From Alphaproteobacteria bacterium (GTDB lineage Bacteria > Pseudomonadota > Alphaproteobacteria > SHVP01), in assembly GCA_016869765.1 (NCBI GenBank), contig VGES01000022.1, positions 1-59,297 on the forward strand: a stretch of DNA of 59,297 nucleotides, read 5' to 3'. The notes under the pieces are model-generated. The model was not told the DNA's origin. It was given only the letters and a program-made list of their open reading frames with translations, and did no database searches. Below, one piece after another: positions 25,990-35,551 of this stretch (position 1 is the stretch's first letter; each line of letters opens with the position of its first letter). The translations under genes and the position numbers were made by a program.

Positions 25990-26679
25990 ATGAAACACCG
26001 AACCTATCGCGGCAAGATTCTCTACAACACCGACGGCAAGGGGGAAGAGGGTCGCGAGTACTTCACCGTGACCATTCAGCCCGATGGATCGCGAACCCTG
26101 CGGGCCCATTGCGAGATGGACAATGACGAGCTGTTGCGCGACGTCGTCTACACGCTCGATGGTCAGTGGCGACCGCAGGACGCCTTCGTCCGGCTGTCCA
26201 TTCAGAACAAATTCCAGGGCAGTGCCTGGTTTCGCTTCACCGATCGTTCCTTGGAATGCGAGACCTACACGGCCGATGCCGGACGCCTGTCCCAGCGTTT
26301 TGCCATCGCTGGCTACCCGCCGTCGTTCGGTGGGCATCCGATCTGTTGCGACACCTGGCACGCGAAGGCCGCCGACCTCCGCCGCGGCACCAACACGATG
26401 CAGGCAATCGAGGGCATCGCCATGAGTTCGCCGCTACCCAACGGCGGCTCGGGCCCGATGCTGTCGCTCTCCGCCGTCGACGTCGAATTCGTCGGAACGG
26501 AATCCGTCACGACTCCGGCGGGCACGTTCGAGACCAAACATTTCAAGAACTTCAGCCGTCGTCGCGGCTTCGTTCATCCGGTCGAAATCTGGGCCCACTC
26601 CGAGGACTTCGTGCCCGTGAAATGCCGCTGGGACCTCCTGGGCCAGACCTACGAGTTGGTCGAGTTCCAGCGCGATTGA
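25990..26679 (+). CDS. uncharacterised protein, possible DUF3108-like fold
   Basis: Protein of 229 residues with no signal peptide or membrane helix. It is rich in alternating beta-type segments, with a late TPAGTFETKHFK segment followed by EIWAHSEDFVPVKCRWDLLG. This pattern (a conversion-type TPAGxF turn, then a W-x-x-x-D-x-x-P-V-K strand) is reminiscent of DUF3108-type beta proteins, but I do not recognise the family with certainty. Its stop codon overlaps the start of the FkbM methyltransferase as TGATG, so the two are translationally coupled. Function not assigned. Confidence 0.75.
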   Translation: MKHRTYRGKILYNTDGKGEEGREYFTVTIQPDGSRTLRAHCEMDNDELLRDVVYTLDGQWRPQDAFVRLSIQNKFQGSAWFRFTDRSLECETYTADAGRLSQRFAIAGYPPSFGGHPICCDTWHAKAADLRRGTNTMQAIEGIAMSSPLPNGGSGPMLSLSAVDVEFVGTESVTTPAGTFETKHFKNFSRRRGFVHPVEIWAHSEDFVPVKCRWDLLGQTYELVEFQRD

Positions 26680-27443
26680 TGGCATCCGTGGCAGAACATT
26701 GGCAGCCAACGCTCACCGTCGAGGAACGGCTCAAGCTGTTGGTGCCGCCGCGCCTCTATGTTCGCTACAAGCTCGCCAAGGAGTGGGTCCGCGGGGAAGC
26801 CGAGATTCGAATCCTGCGGCTCCTGGTCGATCGTCGTCGCAACGCGGTCGATGCCGGTGCCAACAAGGGCACCTACACCCACGCCATCGCACGCTACGCG
26901 CGGCACGTCTATGCCTTCGAACCCAACCCGAAGATGTTTGCGATCCTGAAGCGTACGGCCGGACGCAACGTCACGCCCTCGCCAATTGCGCTTTCCGACC
27001 GCAGCGGTGAAGCCGAATTGCGTATCCCTCGCTACGGCAAGGGCAGCTTCTCCAATCAGGGGGCTTCACTGAGCACGGTGAAGGTGAACGAGGACTACGC
27101 GTCGACCACCGTGCGGACAAGCCGCCTCGACGACCTCGGACTGAGCGATATCGGGTTCCTCAAGATCGACGTCGAAGGCTTCGAGAGAGAAGTGTTGGAC
27201 GGCGCCCGGCAAACTATCGCGCGCGACCATCCGACCCTGTTGATCGAACTCGAGGAGAAGCACACCCGGGTGCCGATCGAGCAATCGCTCGCCGCCGTCG
27301 CCGCCCTCGGATACCGGGGGCTCTACCTGGACCCGGGATCGGGAACGCTTCAGAGCCTCGATCGCTTCGACCCCGAACTGCACCATCGGACGGCGAAGGC
27401 GGGGTATGTCTTCAACTTCGTGTTCCTGCCGCGCGTCGTGTGA
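26679..27443 (+). CDS. FkbM family methyltransferase
   Basis: SAM-dependent O-methyltransferase of 254 residues. The SAM-binding glycine motif VDAGANKGTYTHAIARYA is followed by VYAFEPNP, and the FkbM-typical FLKIDVEGFEREVLDGA and LLIELEEKH segments are present. FkbM proteins methylate hydroxyl groups of polyketides, sugars or polysaccharides. The start at 26679 is fixed by the TGATG overlap with the previous gene; the frame remains open upstream but there it only shadows that gene. Target unknown. Confidence 0.92.
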   Translation: MASVAEHWQPTLTVEERLKLLVPPRLYVRYKLAKEWVRGEAEIRILRLLVDRRRNAVDAGANKGTYTHAIARYARHVYAFEPNPKMFAILKRTAGRNVTPSPIALSDRSGEAELRIPRYGKGSFSNQGASLSTVKVNEDYASTTVRTSRLDDLGLSDIGFLKIDVEGFEREVLDGARQTIARDHPTLLIELEEKHTRVPIEQSLAAVAALGYRGLYLDPGSGTLQSLDRFDPELHHRTAKAGYVFNFVFLPRVV

Positions 27444-27486
27444 ACGACGCTCGCGCGGGCCACGGAGACTCTGCTAAACGACCCTC

Positions 27487-29382
27487 GTGCTTCGTATCGA
27501 CGCATTGTCCTTCGGTTATGGGCCGCGCCAACTGCTCGACCACGCCAGCGTTTCGCTGGCCGCGGGCCATCGGGTCGGCGTCGTCGGCCACAATGGGGCG
27601 GGCAAGAGCACGCTTTTCCGGCTGATCGCGGGCGAACTCGAACCGCACCACGGCGTCATCGAGCGGCCCGGTCGCTGGCGAATCGGAATAACCCGGCAGG
27701 AGGCTCCCAACGGCGAAGAGAACCTCCTGTCCACGGTGCTGGCGACCGATGCGGATTTGGCGCTGCTGCGGGCGGAAGCCGAAACCACCGACGATGGCGC
27801 CCGTATCGCCGAGATCCACGAACGCCTCGCCGTGCTGGGGGGCCACGCCGCCGAGGCACGCGCTGCCCGGATCCTCTTCGGACTTGGGTTCGATGCGGCC
27901 GCCCAGGCCCGACCCTGCCGGTCGTTCTCAGGGGGTTGGCGCATGCGTGTCGCACTGGCCGCCCTGTTGTTCACCGAGCCCGACCTGTTGTTGCTGGACG
28001 AACCGACCAACCACCTCGATTTCGAGGCGACGGTGTGGCTCGAAGGCTATCTCGCCCGCTACCCCGGCACGGTGCTGATCATCAGCCATGATCGGACGCT
28101 GTTGAACCGCGCCGTCGATCAAATCCTGCACCTCGATCGCGGCAAGCTGACCCTCTACGAGGGCGGCTACGATCGATTCGAGGCGACGCGCCGCCAACAG
28201 CTCGAACTTACCGAGAAACTCCGACGCAAGCAGGAGATTCAGCGCGCCCACATCGAAGCGTTCGTGGCGCGATTTCGCTACAAGGCCTCGAAGTCGCGCC
28301 AAGCCCAATCGCGCCTCAAAGTATTGGCCAAGATGGCGCCGATCGCAGAGGCCGATGCCGAGCACAGCGTGACGATCGATTGGCCCGCACCAGACCCCCT
28401 GTCGCCGCCGATTCTTGCGCTCGACGGAGTCGATGCGGGCTACGGCGAGACCAGAGTACTGAATCGCCTGAACTTGCGCGTCGATGACGATGACCGAATC
28501 GCGTTGCTCGGAGCGAACGGCAACGGCAAATCGACGCTGGTCAAGCTGCTCGCGGGTCGTCTCGCGCCCATGGCGGGAGAACTCAAGCGATCGGCCAAGC
28601 TCCGAATCGGGTACTTCGCCCAACATCAAGCCGAGGAACTCGACCCGGCGGCGAACGCCATCGGCGAGCTGTCGCGCCGACGGCCGAAGGACACGGAACT
28701 CGCCGTGCGCACGTTCCTTGGAGGGTTTGGCTTCTCCAAGGACCGCGCCGAGACACCGACTCGCGATCTCTCGGGCGGGGAGAAAGCTCGTCTCTTGTTG
28801 GCCCTGATGGCGAGCGATCGGCCCCATCTGCTCCTGCTCGACGAGCCAACGAACCATCTCGATATCGAGACCCGTCAGGCCCTCATCCAGGCGATCAACG
28901 GATTCCCCGGAGCGATAATCCTGGTGACGCACGATCCCCACATGATCGAGGCGACAGCCGACCGGCTCTGGTTGGTCTCGGACGGGCGCGTAACTCCATT
29001 TGACGGCGACCTTGACGCTTATCGCACCCAAACTCTCGGCCGAAGCGAGGCGCCCCGCGCGGACGAACGCCTGGGACCTGGTTCGGACCGTCGGGAACAA
29101 CGGCGCCTGGCCGCGCAACGCCGCGAGACCCAGGCACCCCTGCGGCGTGACCTGGCCAAGGCCGAGTCCGAACTCGAACGCCTCGATCGTGAACGCCAAG
29201 AGATGGAACGGATGCTCTTGGATCCAGCGGTCTACGGAGATCCCACCCGGCTGGTCGCCCTGCAGCGCGATTTGAGCCGCATCAAGAAGGACCTGGAACG
29301 AGCCGAGGCCTCTTGGCTCGCGCTCCAAGAAACATGGGACCAGGAGAATGCGGCTCAGCAGTCGGGTGGCAACCAGACGTAA
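27487..29382 (+). CDS. ABC-F family ATP-binding protein
   Basis: Soluble tandem ATPase of 631 residues with two ABC domains. Walker A motifs are GHNGAGKST and GANGNGKST; signatures are SFSGGWRMR and LSGGEKARL; Walker B motifs are LLLLDEPTNHLD and LLLLDEPTNHLDI. An inter-domain linker rich in basic residues (RRKQEIQRAHIEAFVARFRY) and a C-terminal coiled coil are present and no membrane helix is, which marks ABC-F ribosome-associated factors such as Uup/YheS. They act on translation or ribosome function rather than transport. GTG start at 27487. The last 28 bases overlap the convergent DUF1353 gene. Confidence 0.94.
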   Translation: MLRIDALSFGYGPRQLLDHASVSLAAGHRVGVVGHNGAGKSTLFRLIAGELEPHHGVIERPGRWRIGITRQEAPNGEENLLSTVLATDADLALLRAEAETTDDGARIAEIHERLAVLGGHAAEARAARILFGLGFDAAAQARPCRSFSGGWRMRVALAALLFTEPDLLLLDEPTNHLDFEATVWLEGYLARYPGTVLIISHDRTLLNRAVDQILHLDRGKLTLYEGGYDRFEATRRQQLELTEKLRRKQEIQRAHIEAFVARFRYKASKSRQAQSRLKVLAKMAPIAEADAEHSVTIDWPAPDPLSPPILALDGVDAGYGETRVLNRLNLRVDDDDRIALLGANGNGKSTLVKLLAGRLAPMAGELKRSAKLRIGYFAQHQAEELDPAANAIGELSRRRPKDTELAVRTFLGGFGFSKDRAETPTRDLSGGEKARLLLALMASDRPHLLLLDEPTNHLDIETRQALIQAINGFPGAIILVTHDPHMIEATADRLWLVSDGRVTPFDGDLDAYRTQTLGRSEAPRADERLGPGSDRREQRRLAAQRRETQAPLRRDLAKAESELERLDRERQEMERMLLDPAVYGDPTRLVALQRDLSRIKKDLERAEASWLALQETWDQENAAQQSGGNQT

Positions 29383-29873
29383 CGAGGCTCGTTGCGGCCC
29401 TCGTAGGCCGACCACCCACCGACGCGAACGGCGGAGTAGATCGCGTTGCGTTTGAGCCAGCCGACGCCCGCCTCGATCATCGCGATCAGGAACAACTCGT
29501 CGGCGAAGCGCCGGTCCTCCGAGCGTGCTTCACGACCCGTTAGGCTCTGCCAGGCGACGTAGAGAAAGTCGTGGAGAATCGAAGCCTCGAGATGCGGGCC
29601 GACCCGGTCGATGATCGGGCGTGTCGGGCGGGGCACCGACGACAGATCCGTGATCATGCCCCGCGGCACGACGATCTCACGCGCCTCGCCGTCGAGATCG
29701 AAGGTCACGCGATACTCGCGCCCGACGAGGTAGTCGGCATCCTCGCCGTCGCGATTCTGCACCGCCTCGATCCCGCGCATCAGGTAAAGCGGCGTCCGGT
29801 ACTTGAAGCCGCTGATCGTGGTCCACGCGCGGTCGGGGTAGGGATTCGGGATCAGCGGTTCATAGAACTCCAT
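29355..29873 (-). CDS. DUF1353 domain-containing protein
   Basis: Protein of 172 residues. The motifs VPRGMITDLSSVPR and SILHDFLYVAWQ match DUF1353, a family found in phage genomes and scattered in bacterial genomes with no established function. ATG at 29873 begins 4 bases after the stop of the epimerase fragment upstream. Phage origin is possible but no other phage gene is nearby. Confidence 0.88.
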   Translation of the reverse strand: MEFYEPLIPNPYPDRAWTTISGFKYRTPLYLMRGIEAVQNRDGEDADYLVGREYRVTFDLDGEAREIVVPRGMITDLSSVPRPTRPIIDRVGPHLEASILHDFLYVAWQSLTGREARSEDRRFADELFLIAMIEAGVGWLKRNAIYSAVRVGGWSAYEGRNEPRYVWLPPDC

Positions 29874-29876
29874 GGT

Positions 29877-30053
29877 TCACCCCACATCGCCCGTGACGAT
29901 CCTGACCCGCGAGGCATCCACCCCCAAGACCACCTGCAGCGTCCTCGGGTTGGGCGCGAGCTCGAAGCAAACGACGTCATGGCCGCGGTCGAGCAACGAC
30001 TTGACCACCCACGAACCGACGAACCCCGTTCCTCCGGTCACCATGTAGGCCAT
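29877..30053 (-). pseudogene. NAD-dependent epimerase/dehydratase, N-terminal stub
   Basis: Only 58 residues: MAYMVTGGTGFVGSWVVKSL opens a Rossmann fold exactly as in extended SDR epimerases and continues to RIVTGDVG, then hits a stop. Normal family members have about 300 residues. ATG at 30053 has an AGGAG site, so the stub may still be translated. The remainder of the gene is not found in the window; the break falls just before the DUF1353 start, suggesting a deletion or insertion removed it. Confidence 0.7.
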
Positions 30054-30104
30054 GCGCATCTCCTGCTTGAGCGGACCCCGCCGGATCATCCGCTCGATGA
30101 CACC

Positions 30105-30887
30105 TCAATCGTAGGCGCCCATCACGTTCTGGTCATGGTCGATCAACGAGCCCGTGACCATTTCAGCCGCGTCACTCAGCAGATAGACGGTCATGATCGC
30201 CGCGTCGCGCGCCTTGATAAGCCGGCCGAAGGGCTGGGCCGCCTCGGCGGTGCTCAACCAGTCGGCCGGGCGCCCATCGCGCTTCTGGATTTCGTGTTCG
30301 CCCGGGGTCTCGGTCCAACCAATGTTAATGCCGTTGACCCGGATGCGATCGCGACGGAGCGCGTGTGCGGTGTTCTTGGTTAGTGTCGCCAGCGCTCCCT
30401 TCGACGACGAGTACGCCGTCAAGAACGGCTGGCCGCCGTGGCTCGACATGGTGATGATGTTGACGATCGCGCCGGGACGCTTGGCCGCCTTGAGATGGCG
30501 CACGACCTCCTGGGTCAGGACGAACGGCGCCCGCACGTTGACCGCAAACAAGCGGTCCCATAACTCGACCGACGTGTTGTCGATGGTGCCCCGGTCGGTG
30601 AGCCCGGCGGCGTTCACCAGTCCATCGATGCGACCGAAACGCGTGAGCGTTGAAGCGACGATCCGTCGGCATGCATCGGCCTCGCCCAGGTCGCCGGCCA
30701 CGAAATGAAGCGGACAAGCGGACGAGCCGAGCTCCGCGACGACCGCGGCGCCGCGTGCTTGATTGCGCCCCGTGATGCCGACGCCGGCTGCGCCGGCCTT
30801 GACGGCCGCCTTGGCGACAGCTTCGCCGATCCCCTGGGTGCCGCCCGTGACCAAAATGACCTTGCTGCGCAGGTTGAGTTCGATCAT
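30105..30887 (-). CDS. SDR family oxidoreductase in the inositol cluster
   Basis: Short-chain dehydrogenase of 260 residues with cofactor motif TGGTQGIG near residue 15, NNAG-type segment LVNAAG, catalytic Tyr-Lys in AYSSSKGAL and a C-terminal SLIDHDQNVMGAYD. It overlaps the upstream iolG by four bases (ATGA), so it is co-expressed with inositol dehydrogenase and divergent from iolDEBC. By context it probably oxidises an inositol isomer or epimerises an inosose (inference). Confidence 0.9.
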   Translation of the reverse strand: MIELNLRSKVILVTGGTQGIGEAVAKAAVKAGAAGVGITGRNQARGAAVVAELGSSACPLHFVAGDLGEADACRRIVASTLTRFGRIDGLVNAAGLTDRGTIDNTSVELWDRLFAVNVRAPFVLTQEVVRHLKAAKRPGAIVNIITMSSHGGQPFLTAYSSSKGALATLTKNTAHALRRDRIRVNGINIGWTETPGEHEIQKRDGRPADWLSTAEAAQPFGRLIKARDAAIMTVYLLSDAAEMVTGSLIDHDQNVMGAYD

Positions 30888-31894
30888 CGCGCACCTTTGG
30901 CCGTTGCGGCCACCCGAACGGTCTTCCCCTCGCGCAGCGAGCGCACCGCCGCCTCGGCCAGAACCAGGGCCTGTCGGCCATCCTCCGGTCCCACCGGCAT
31001 CGGTCGTTTCCGCCGCACCGCCTCGATGAACGCCGCCAGCTCGCGCCGGTAGGCTTCGGCGTAGCGCTCGAGGAAAAAATAGAGCGGCTTGTCGCCACTC
31101 ACTGCGCGTCCATCCGCCAATTCGACGGTCGTCGGCGTGTGATTGCCCGCGATCAGCCGTCCCTTGACGCCATGGACCTCGATTCGCTGGTCATAGCCGT
31201 AAGCGGCGCGGCGGCTGTTGTTGATGTGCGCCAGCCGACCGGAGGCGGTCTTCAACAGCACCATGACCGAGTCGGTGTCGCCGACCTTGGCGACCGCTGG
31301 ATCGACCAGACAGCTTCCCATGGCCGCCACTTCGACGGGCTCTTCGCCCAAAAGCCAGCGCGCCATGTCGAAATCGTGAATCGTCATGTCGCGGAACTGA
31401 CCGCCCGAAACCTCGAGATAAGCGAGCGGCGGGAGTCCGGGATCGCGGCTCGAAATGATCACCTGCTCGACCTTGCCGATATCGCCGCGCGCAATTCGCT
31501 CGTGCAGCGTGCGAAAACTCGGATCGAAACGCCGATTGAAGCCGACGAACATGGGAACGCGAGCCTTGCGCACGGCCGCGAGACAGGCATCGACGCGTCG
31601 GAGCGACAAGTCGATCGGCTTCTCGCAGAAGATCGCCTTTCCCGCCCTCGCCGCAGCGATCGCGAGATCGGCGTGGGTGTCGGTCGAGGATGCGATGATC
31701 ACGGCATCGACCGCCGGATCGGCGAGCGCCGTGGCACGATCGGCGACGGACGCGCCATGACGGGCGGCCAGCGTTTCTGCCGCCTCGGCGCTGACGTCGA
31801 TGACATAACGCAGGCGGGCGTGATCGCTCGCGGACAGATTGGCAGCATGAATGGCGCCGATTCGGCCGGCACCGAACTGAGCGAATTGCAGCAC
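30884..31894 (-). CDS. iolG: inositol 2-dehydrogenase, Gfo/Idh/MocA family
   Basis: NAD-dependent dehydrogenase of 336 residues that oxidises myo-inositol to scyllo-inosose, the first step of the pathway. The Rossmann motif GAGRIGAIHAANL opens the protein. The family EKP motif is in FCEKPIDLSL, and the catalytic Asp-His region reads TIHDFDMARWLLGE. It starts with GTG at 31894. Immediate divergence from iolD and the other iol genes supports the inositol assignment over other family members acting on sugars. Confidence 0.9.
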   Translation of the reverse strand: MLQFAQFGAGRIGAIHAANLSASDHARLRYVIDVSAEAAETLAARHGASVADRATALADPAVDAVIIASSTDTHADLAIAAARAGKAIFCEKPIDLSLRRVDACLAAVRKARVPMFVGFNRRFDPSFRTLHERIARGDIGKVEQVIISSRDPGLPPLAYLEVSGGQFRDMTIHDFDMARWLLGEEPVEVAAMGSCLVDPAVAKVGDTDSVMVLLKTASGRLAHINNSRRAAYGYDQRIEVHGVKGRLIAGNHTPTTVELADGRAVSGDKPLYFFLERYAEAYRRELAAFIEAVRRKRPMPVGPEDGRQALVLAEAAVRSLREGKTVRVAATAKGAR

Positions 31895-32001
31895 GGGAGT
31901 TCTCGCAGCTAAGGACTTCGCCTTGTTGGCGTTGCCATAAATCCGTAATGTGACGCGATCGTCAACGACTAACGCTCAACAATTCTTCCGGAGGATCGGC
32001 C
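31895..32001. promoter_or_regulatory. divergent iolG / iolD intergenic region
   Basis: This 107-base gap must hold the promoters for both the iolG-SDR transcript and the iolDEBC transcript. A GGAGGAT ribosome site for iolD is at its right end. I see no convincing symmetric operator. Confidence 0.5.
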
Positions 32002-33828
32002 ATGGCGACGGTGCGGCTGACCGCGGCGGAGGCCGTTGTCCGGTACCTGGCCGCCCAGCTCACCGAGGTCGACGACGAGGTTGTACCGCTGTTCGGCGGC
32101 GTGTTCGCAATCTTCGGCCACGGCAACGTGGCCGGCCTCGGTCCGGCGTTGCAACGCCACGCCGACCAGTTACCGACGTTTCGGGCCCACAATGAACAGG
32201 CCATGGCGCACGCGGCGATCGCGTATGCCAAGACCTATGCCCGCCGCCGCATGATGGCCTGCACGACCTCGATCGGGCCGGGCGCGACGAACTTGGTGAC
32301 CGCCGCCGCCGTTGCCCACGTCAACCGGTTGCCCGTGCTGCTGCTTCCGGGCGATGTCTTCGCCAGCCGGCGCCCCGATCCGGTGCTGCAGCAGGTCGAA
32401 GATTTCAGCGACGGAACGATCTCGGCCAACGACAGTCTTCGACCGGTTTCGCGTTATTGGGACCGCATCACACGCCCCGAACAGATTTTGCAGGCGCTGC
32501 CCGCGGCCCTGCGCGTGCTCTGCGACCCGGTCGAATGCGGGCCGGTGACCCTCGCCCTACCTCAGGATGTCCAAGCCGAGGCGTTCGACTATCCATCGAT
32601 GTTTTTCCGGCGCCGCGTTTGGCACCTGCGACGGCCGCCGCCAGATCAACGCGCGCTCGAAGAAGCCGCGGCGATCGTGCGCCGAACCGGCCGCGCCATG
32701 ATCATCGCCGGTGGCGGCATCAAGTACGCCGGCGCGGAGAAGGCCCTCGCCCGCTTCACCGCGCGTCATCGGATTCCCGTCGCCGAGACTCAGGCCGGCA
32801 AGGGTTCGCTGCCCGCCGATCATCCGTTCAACCTCGGGGGCATCGGCGTCACGGGGTCAGCCGCTGCCAACCGATTGGCCCGGCAAAGCGACGTCATCAT
32901 TGCCGTCGGCACGCGATTGAGCGACTTCACGACCAGCTCACGCGCTCTCTTCAACCATGCGCGTCTGATCGCTCTCAACGTGGCCGGGTTCGACGCGGCC
33001 AAGCATGACGCCCATGCGTTGGTCGCCGATGCTCGCCTCGGCCTCGAAACGTTGTCGAAGACCCTCGGACGCTGGCGGACGGCGCCGACCTGGGCGAGGA
33101 AGGCCGAGCGTGAAACGACCGCCTGGCAAGCGGTCGTCGACCGCGCCACGGCACCGCCACGACGCGGGCACCCTGTGACCGACGCGCAGGTGCTGGGTGC
33201 CGTCAACCGCGCGGCCAGCACGCGCAGCATCGTGGTCGGTGCCGCGGGGGGACTGCCCGGCGAATTGCACCGGCTTTGGCGAGCCGAGGACTCGATGTCC
33301 TATCACCTCGAGTACGGGTACTCGTGCATGGGGTACGAAATTGCCGGTGGCTTGGGCGCCAAGCTGGCTGCCCCGGATCGCCAGGTGTTCGTCTTGGTCG
33401 GCGACGGCAGCTACCTGATGATGAATTCGGAGATCGCGACCTCGATTGCGCTCGGCGCCAAGCTGACTATCATCGTGCTCGACAACCGAGGCTTCGGCTG
33501 CATCAATCGACTGCAGCAGGCCACGGGCGGCGAGCCATTCAACAACCTGCTGTCGGGGCCACCCGCAATCGACTTTGCCGCGCACGCGCGCAGTCTCGGC
33601 GCCGAGGCCCATCACGTCGCCGACATCCCCGAACTCGAAGCGGCATTGCGCCGGGCGAAGCTCGTCCGGCACACCGTGACCTTGGTGATCGAGACCGACC
33701 CCGCCCAGTCGACAACAGCGGGCGGCGCCTGGTGGGACGTGCCGGTCACGGCGGCACCGCGCACCTCTCGGGAGCGTACAGCGGCCGGCGAATACGCCCG
33801 GGCGCTTCAGCCCAGATCCGCCAGGTGA
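32002..33828 (+). CDS. iolD: 3D-(3,5/4)-trihydroxycyclohexane-1,2-dione hydrolase
   Basis: Thiamine-diphosphate enzyme of 608 residues that opens the cyclohexane ring of the inosose-derived dione, giving 5-deoxyglucuronate. The N-terminal PYR domain has the glutamate-containing HNEQAMAHAAIAYAK, the C-terminal PP domain has the ThDP signature GDGSYLMMNSEIATSIALGA with DNRGFGCINRLQ. Start ATG preceded by GGAGGAT. Followed after 5 bases by iolE, so one operon. Confidence 0.95.
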   Translation: MATVRLTAAEAVVRYLAAQLTEVDDEVVPLFGGVFAIFGHGNVAGLGPALQRHADQLPTFRAHNEQAMAHAAIAYAKTYARRRMMACTTSIGPGATNLVTAAAVAHVNRLPVLLLPGDVFASRRPDPVLQQVEDFSDGTISANDSLRPVSRYWDRITRPEQILQALPAALRVLCDPVECGPVTLALPQDVQAEAFDYPSMFFRRRVWHLRRPPPDQRALEEAAAIVRRTGRAMIIAGGGIKYAGAEKALARFTARHRIPVAETQAGKGSLPADHPFNLGGIGVTGSAAANRLARQSDVIIAVGTRLSDFTTSSRALFNHARLIALNVAGFDAAKHDAHALVADARLGLETLSKTLGRWRTAPTWARKAERETTAWQAVVDRATAPPRRGHPVTDAQVLGAVNRAASTRSIVVGAAGGLPGELHRLWRAEDSMSYHLEYGYSCMGYEIAGGLGAKLAAPDRQVFVLVGDGSYLMMNSEIATSIALGAKLTIIVLDNRGFGCINRLQQATGGEPFNNLLSGPPAIDFAAHARSLGAEAHHVADIPELEAALRRAKLVRHTVTLVIETDPAQSTTAGGAWWDVPVTAAPRTSRERTAAGEYARALQPRSAR

Positions 33829-33833
33829 CGACA

Positions 33834-34733
33834 ATGGTGCGCCTCGGAATCAACCCGCTGACCTGGACCAACGACGACATGCCCGAACTCGGCGCCGACA
33901 CGCCGCTCGAAACCTGTCTCGGCGAGGCACGACAGGCGGGCTTCACGGGCATCGAACTCGGCAACAAATTTCCCCGCCGGCCCGAACAGCTACGGCTAAT
34001 CCTGGAACGTCACGGCCTCGCGCTGGTGTCGGGTTGGTACAGCGCTCGGCTCTCGGAGCGTTCGGTCGCCGACGAGATCGACGCCCTCACCGATCACCTC
34101 ACGCTGCTCAAGGCGCTCGGCTGCCGCGTCATGGTTTTCGCCGAGGTGACGGGCTGCGTGCACGGCGAGCGCAGCACGCCCGTGTCGCGGCGTCCTACGT
34201 TGTCGGACGGACAATGGCGCCGTCTGGCGACGGGCATGAATGACGTCGGCCGCTACCTCCGTACGCACGGGGTTCATCTCGCCTATCACCACCACATGGG
34301 CACGGTGATCGAAACCGAGACCGAGATCGATCGCCTCATGGCGATGACCGGGCCCGACGTCGGGCTATTGCTCGATACCGGGCATCTGACGTACGCGGGA
34401 GGAAACCCTGTGGCGCTCGCCCGGCGCCACGCCGGGCGCATCGTCCACGTGCATTGCAAGGACGTGCGCGGCGAAGTGTTGAAGGACGTTCGGTCTCGCG
34501 ACTCGAGTTTTCTCGATTCGGTCCTCGCTGGCGTGTTCACGGTGCCCGGCGATGGCATCGTCGACTACCGCGCGGTGCTCGCACCGATCGCCGCAACGGG
34601 TTACGACGGCTGGCTCGTCGTCGAGGCCGAGCAGGACCCGGCCAAGGCCGATCCCCTCACATACGCCACCCTCGGCTGCCGCAATCTCCAGAGTTTTGCC
34701 ACGGCCGCCGGCCTAACGATTGCAGGAGAATGA
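33834..34733 (+). CDS. iolE: myo-inosose-2 dehydratase
   Basis: Xylose-isomerase-like TIM-barrel protein of 299 residues that dehydrates 2-keto-myo-inositol. It opens with RLGINPLTWTNDDMPELG, the typical IolE start. Metal ligands lie in segments such as AYHHHMGTVIE, LLLDTGHLTYAGG and HCKDVRG. ATG at 33834 was chosen because it follows the iolD stop and the family sequence begins there; the same frame is open far upstream only as a shadow of iolD. It overlaps the iolB start region. Confidence 0.95.
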   Translation: MVRLGINPLTWTNDDMPELGADTPLETCLGEARQAGFTGIELGNKFPRRPEQLRLILERHGLALVSGWYSARLSERSVADEIDALTDHLTLLKALGCRVMVFAEVTGCVHGERSTPVSRRPTLSDGQWRRLATGMNDVGRYLRTHGVHLAYHHHMGTVIETETEIDRLMAMTGPDVGLLLDTGHLTYAGGNPVALARRHAGRIVHVHCKDVRGEVLKDVRSRDSSFLDSVLAGVFTVPGDGIVDYRAVLAPIAATGYDGWLVVEAEQDPAKADPLTYATLGCRNLQSFATAAGLTIAGE

Positions 34734-34735
34734 CG

Positions 34736-35551
34736 ATGTCGCCCCACCTCACCGACCACCGCAGCGGGTTCCGCCACGGGCTGACGACGATCACCCGGTA
34801 CGATGATCCGGCCGAACCCACCGGGATCGGATTTTCCGTTCTCGTCCTAGGAGCGGGCGATCAGCATCGCGAGACCACCAGCGGAGAGACGGCATTCCTG
34901 CTCATGGCGGGCCACGTCGACGTCACGCTCGGCAATCGCACCGTCCAGTTCCAGCGCTCTTCGCTGTTCGATGAATCGCCGAGTTGCGTGCATGTACCGG
35001 CCGGCAGCGAGGTGCGCGTCCAGGCGACCAGCGCCAGCGAACTCACCATCTACCGCTCGCCGAACACGAAACCCTTCGCTCCCCGCAGCTTCCAACCCGC
35101 CGACACGGTCGACGAGCAGCGCGGCAAAGGTCAGGTCGGGGGCGCGTGCCTGCGGCTGGTGCGCACCATCTTCGATCACGCGAATTCGGATGCCAACGCC
35201 GAGCTGGTCTTGGGCGAAGTCGTGACCCTGCCCGGGCGGTGGTCGAGCTACCCACCGCACCACCACCCGCAGCCTGAGATCTACCACTATCGTTTCGATC
35301 ACCCGCAGGGCTACGGCCACGCCGAATTGGGCGACAACGTGCTGAAGATTCGCGCCAACGACACGGTCAAGATCTTGGCCGGCAACGATCATGCGCAATG
35401 CGCCGCCCCGGGCTACGCGATGTATTACGCCTGGGTCATTCGTCACCTGCCGGGCAACCCGTACACCGTCCCCGAGTTCACGGCCGAGCACCGCTGGACG
35501 ATGGAGAAGTCGGCGCAGGTCTGGCATCCCAAAGGCGTCGCCGATGCCTGA
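34736..35551 (+). CDS. iolB: 5-deoxy-glucuronate isomerase
   Basis: Bicupin of 271 residues that isomerises 5-deoxyglucuronate to 2-deoxy-5-keto-gluconate. Cupin metal site PPHHHPQPEIYHYRF and the C-terminal WVIRHLPGNPY are diagnostic. Two close ATGs exist; the second (34736) sits 7 bases after AGGAG and is preferred over 34730, which abuts that site. Its stop overlaps iolC by 8 bases. Confidence 0.95.
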   Translation: MSPHLTDHRSGFRHGLTTITRYDDPAEPTGIGFSVLVLGAGDQHRETTSGETAFLLMAGHVDVTLGNRTVQFQRSSLFDESPSCVHVPAGSEVRVQATSASELTIYRSPNTKPFAPRSFQPADTVDEQRGKGQVGGACLRLVRTIFDHANSDANAELVLGEVVTLPGRWSSYPPHHHPQPEIYHYRFDHPQGYGHAELGDNVLKIRANDTVKILAGNDHAQCAAPGYAMYYAWVIRHLPGNPYTVPEFTAEHRWTMEKSAQVWHPKGVADA

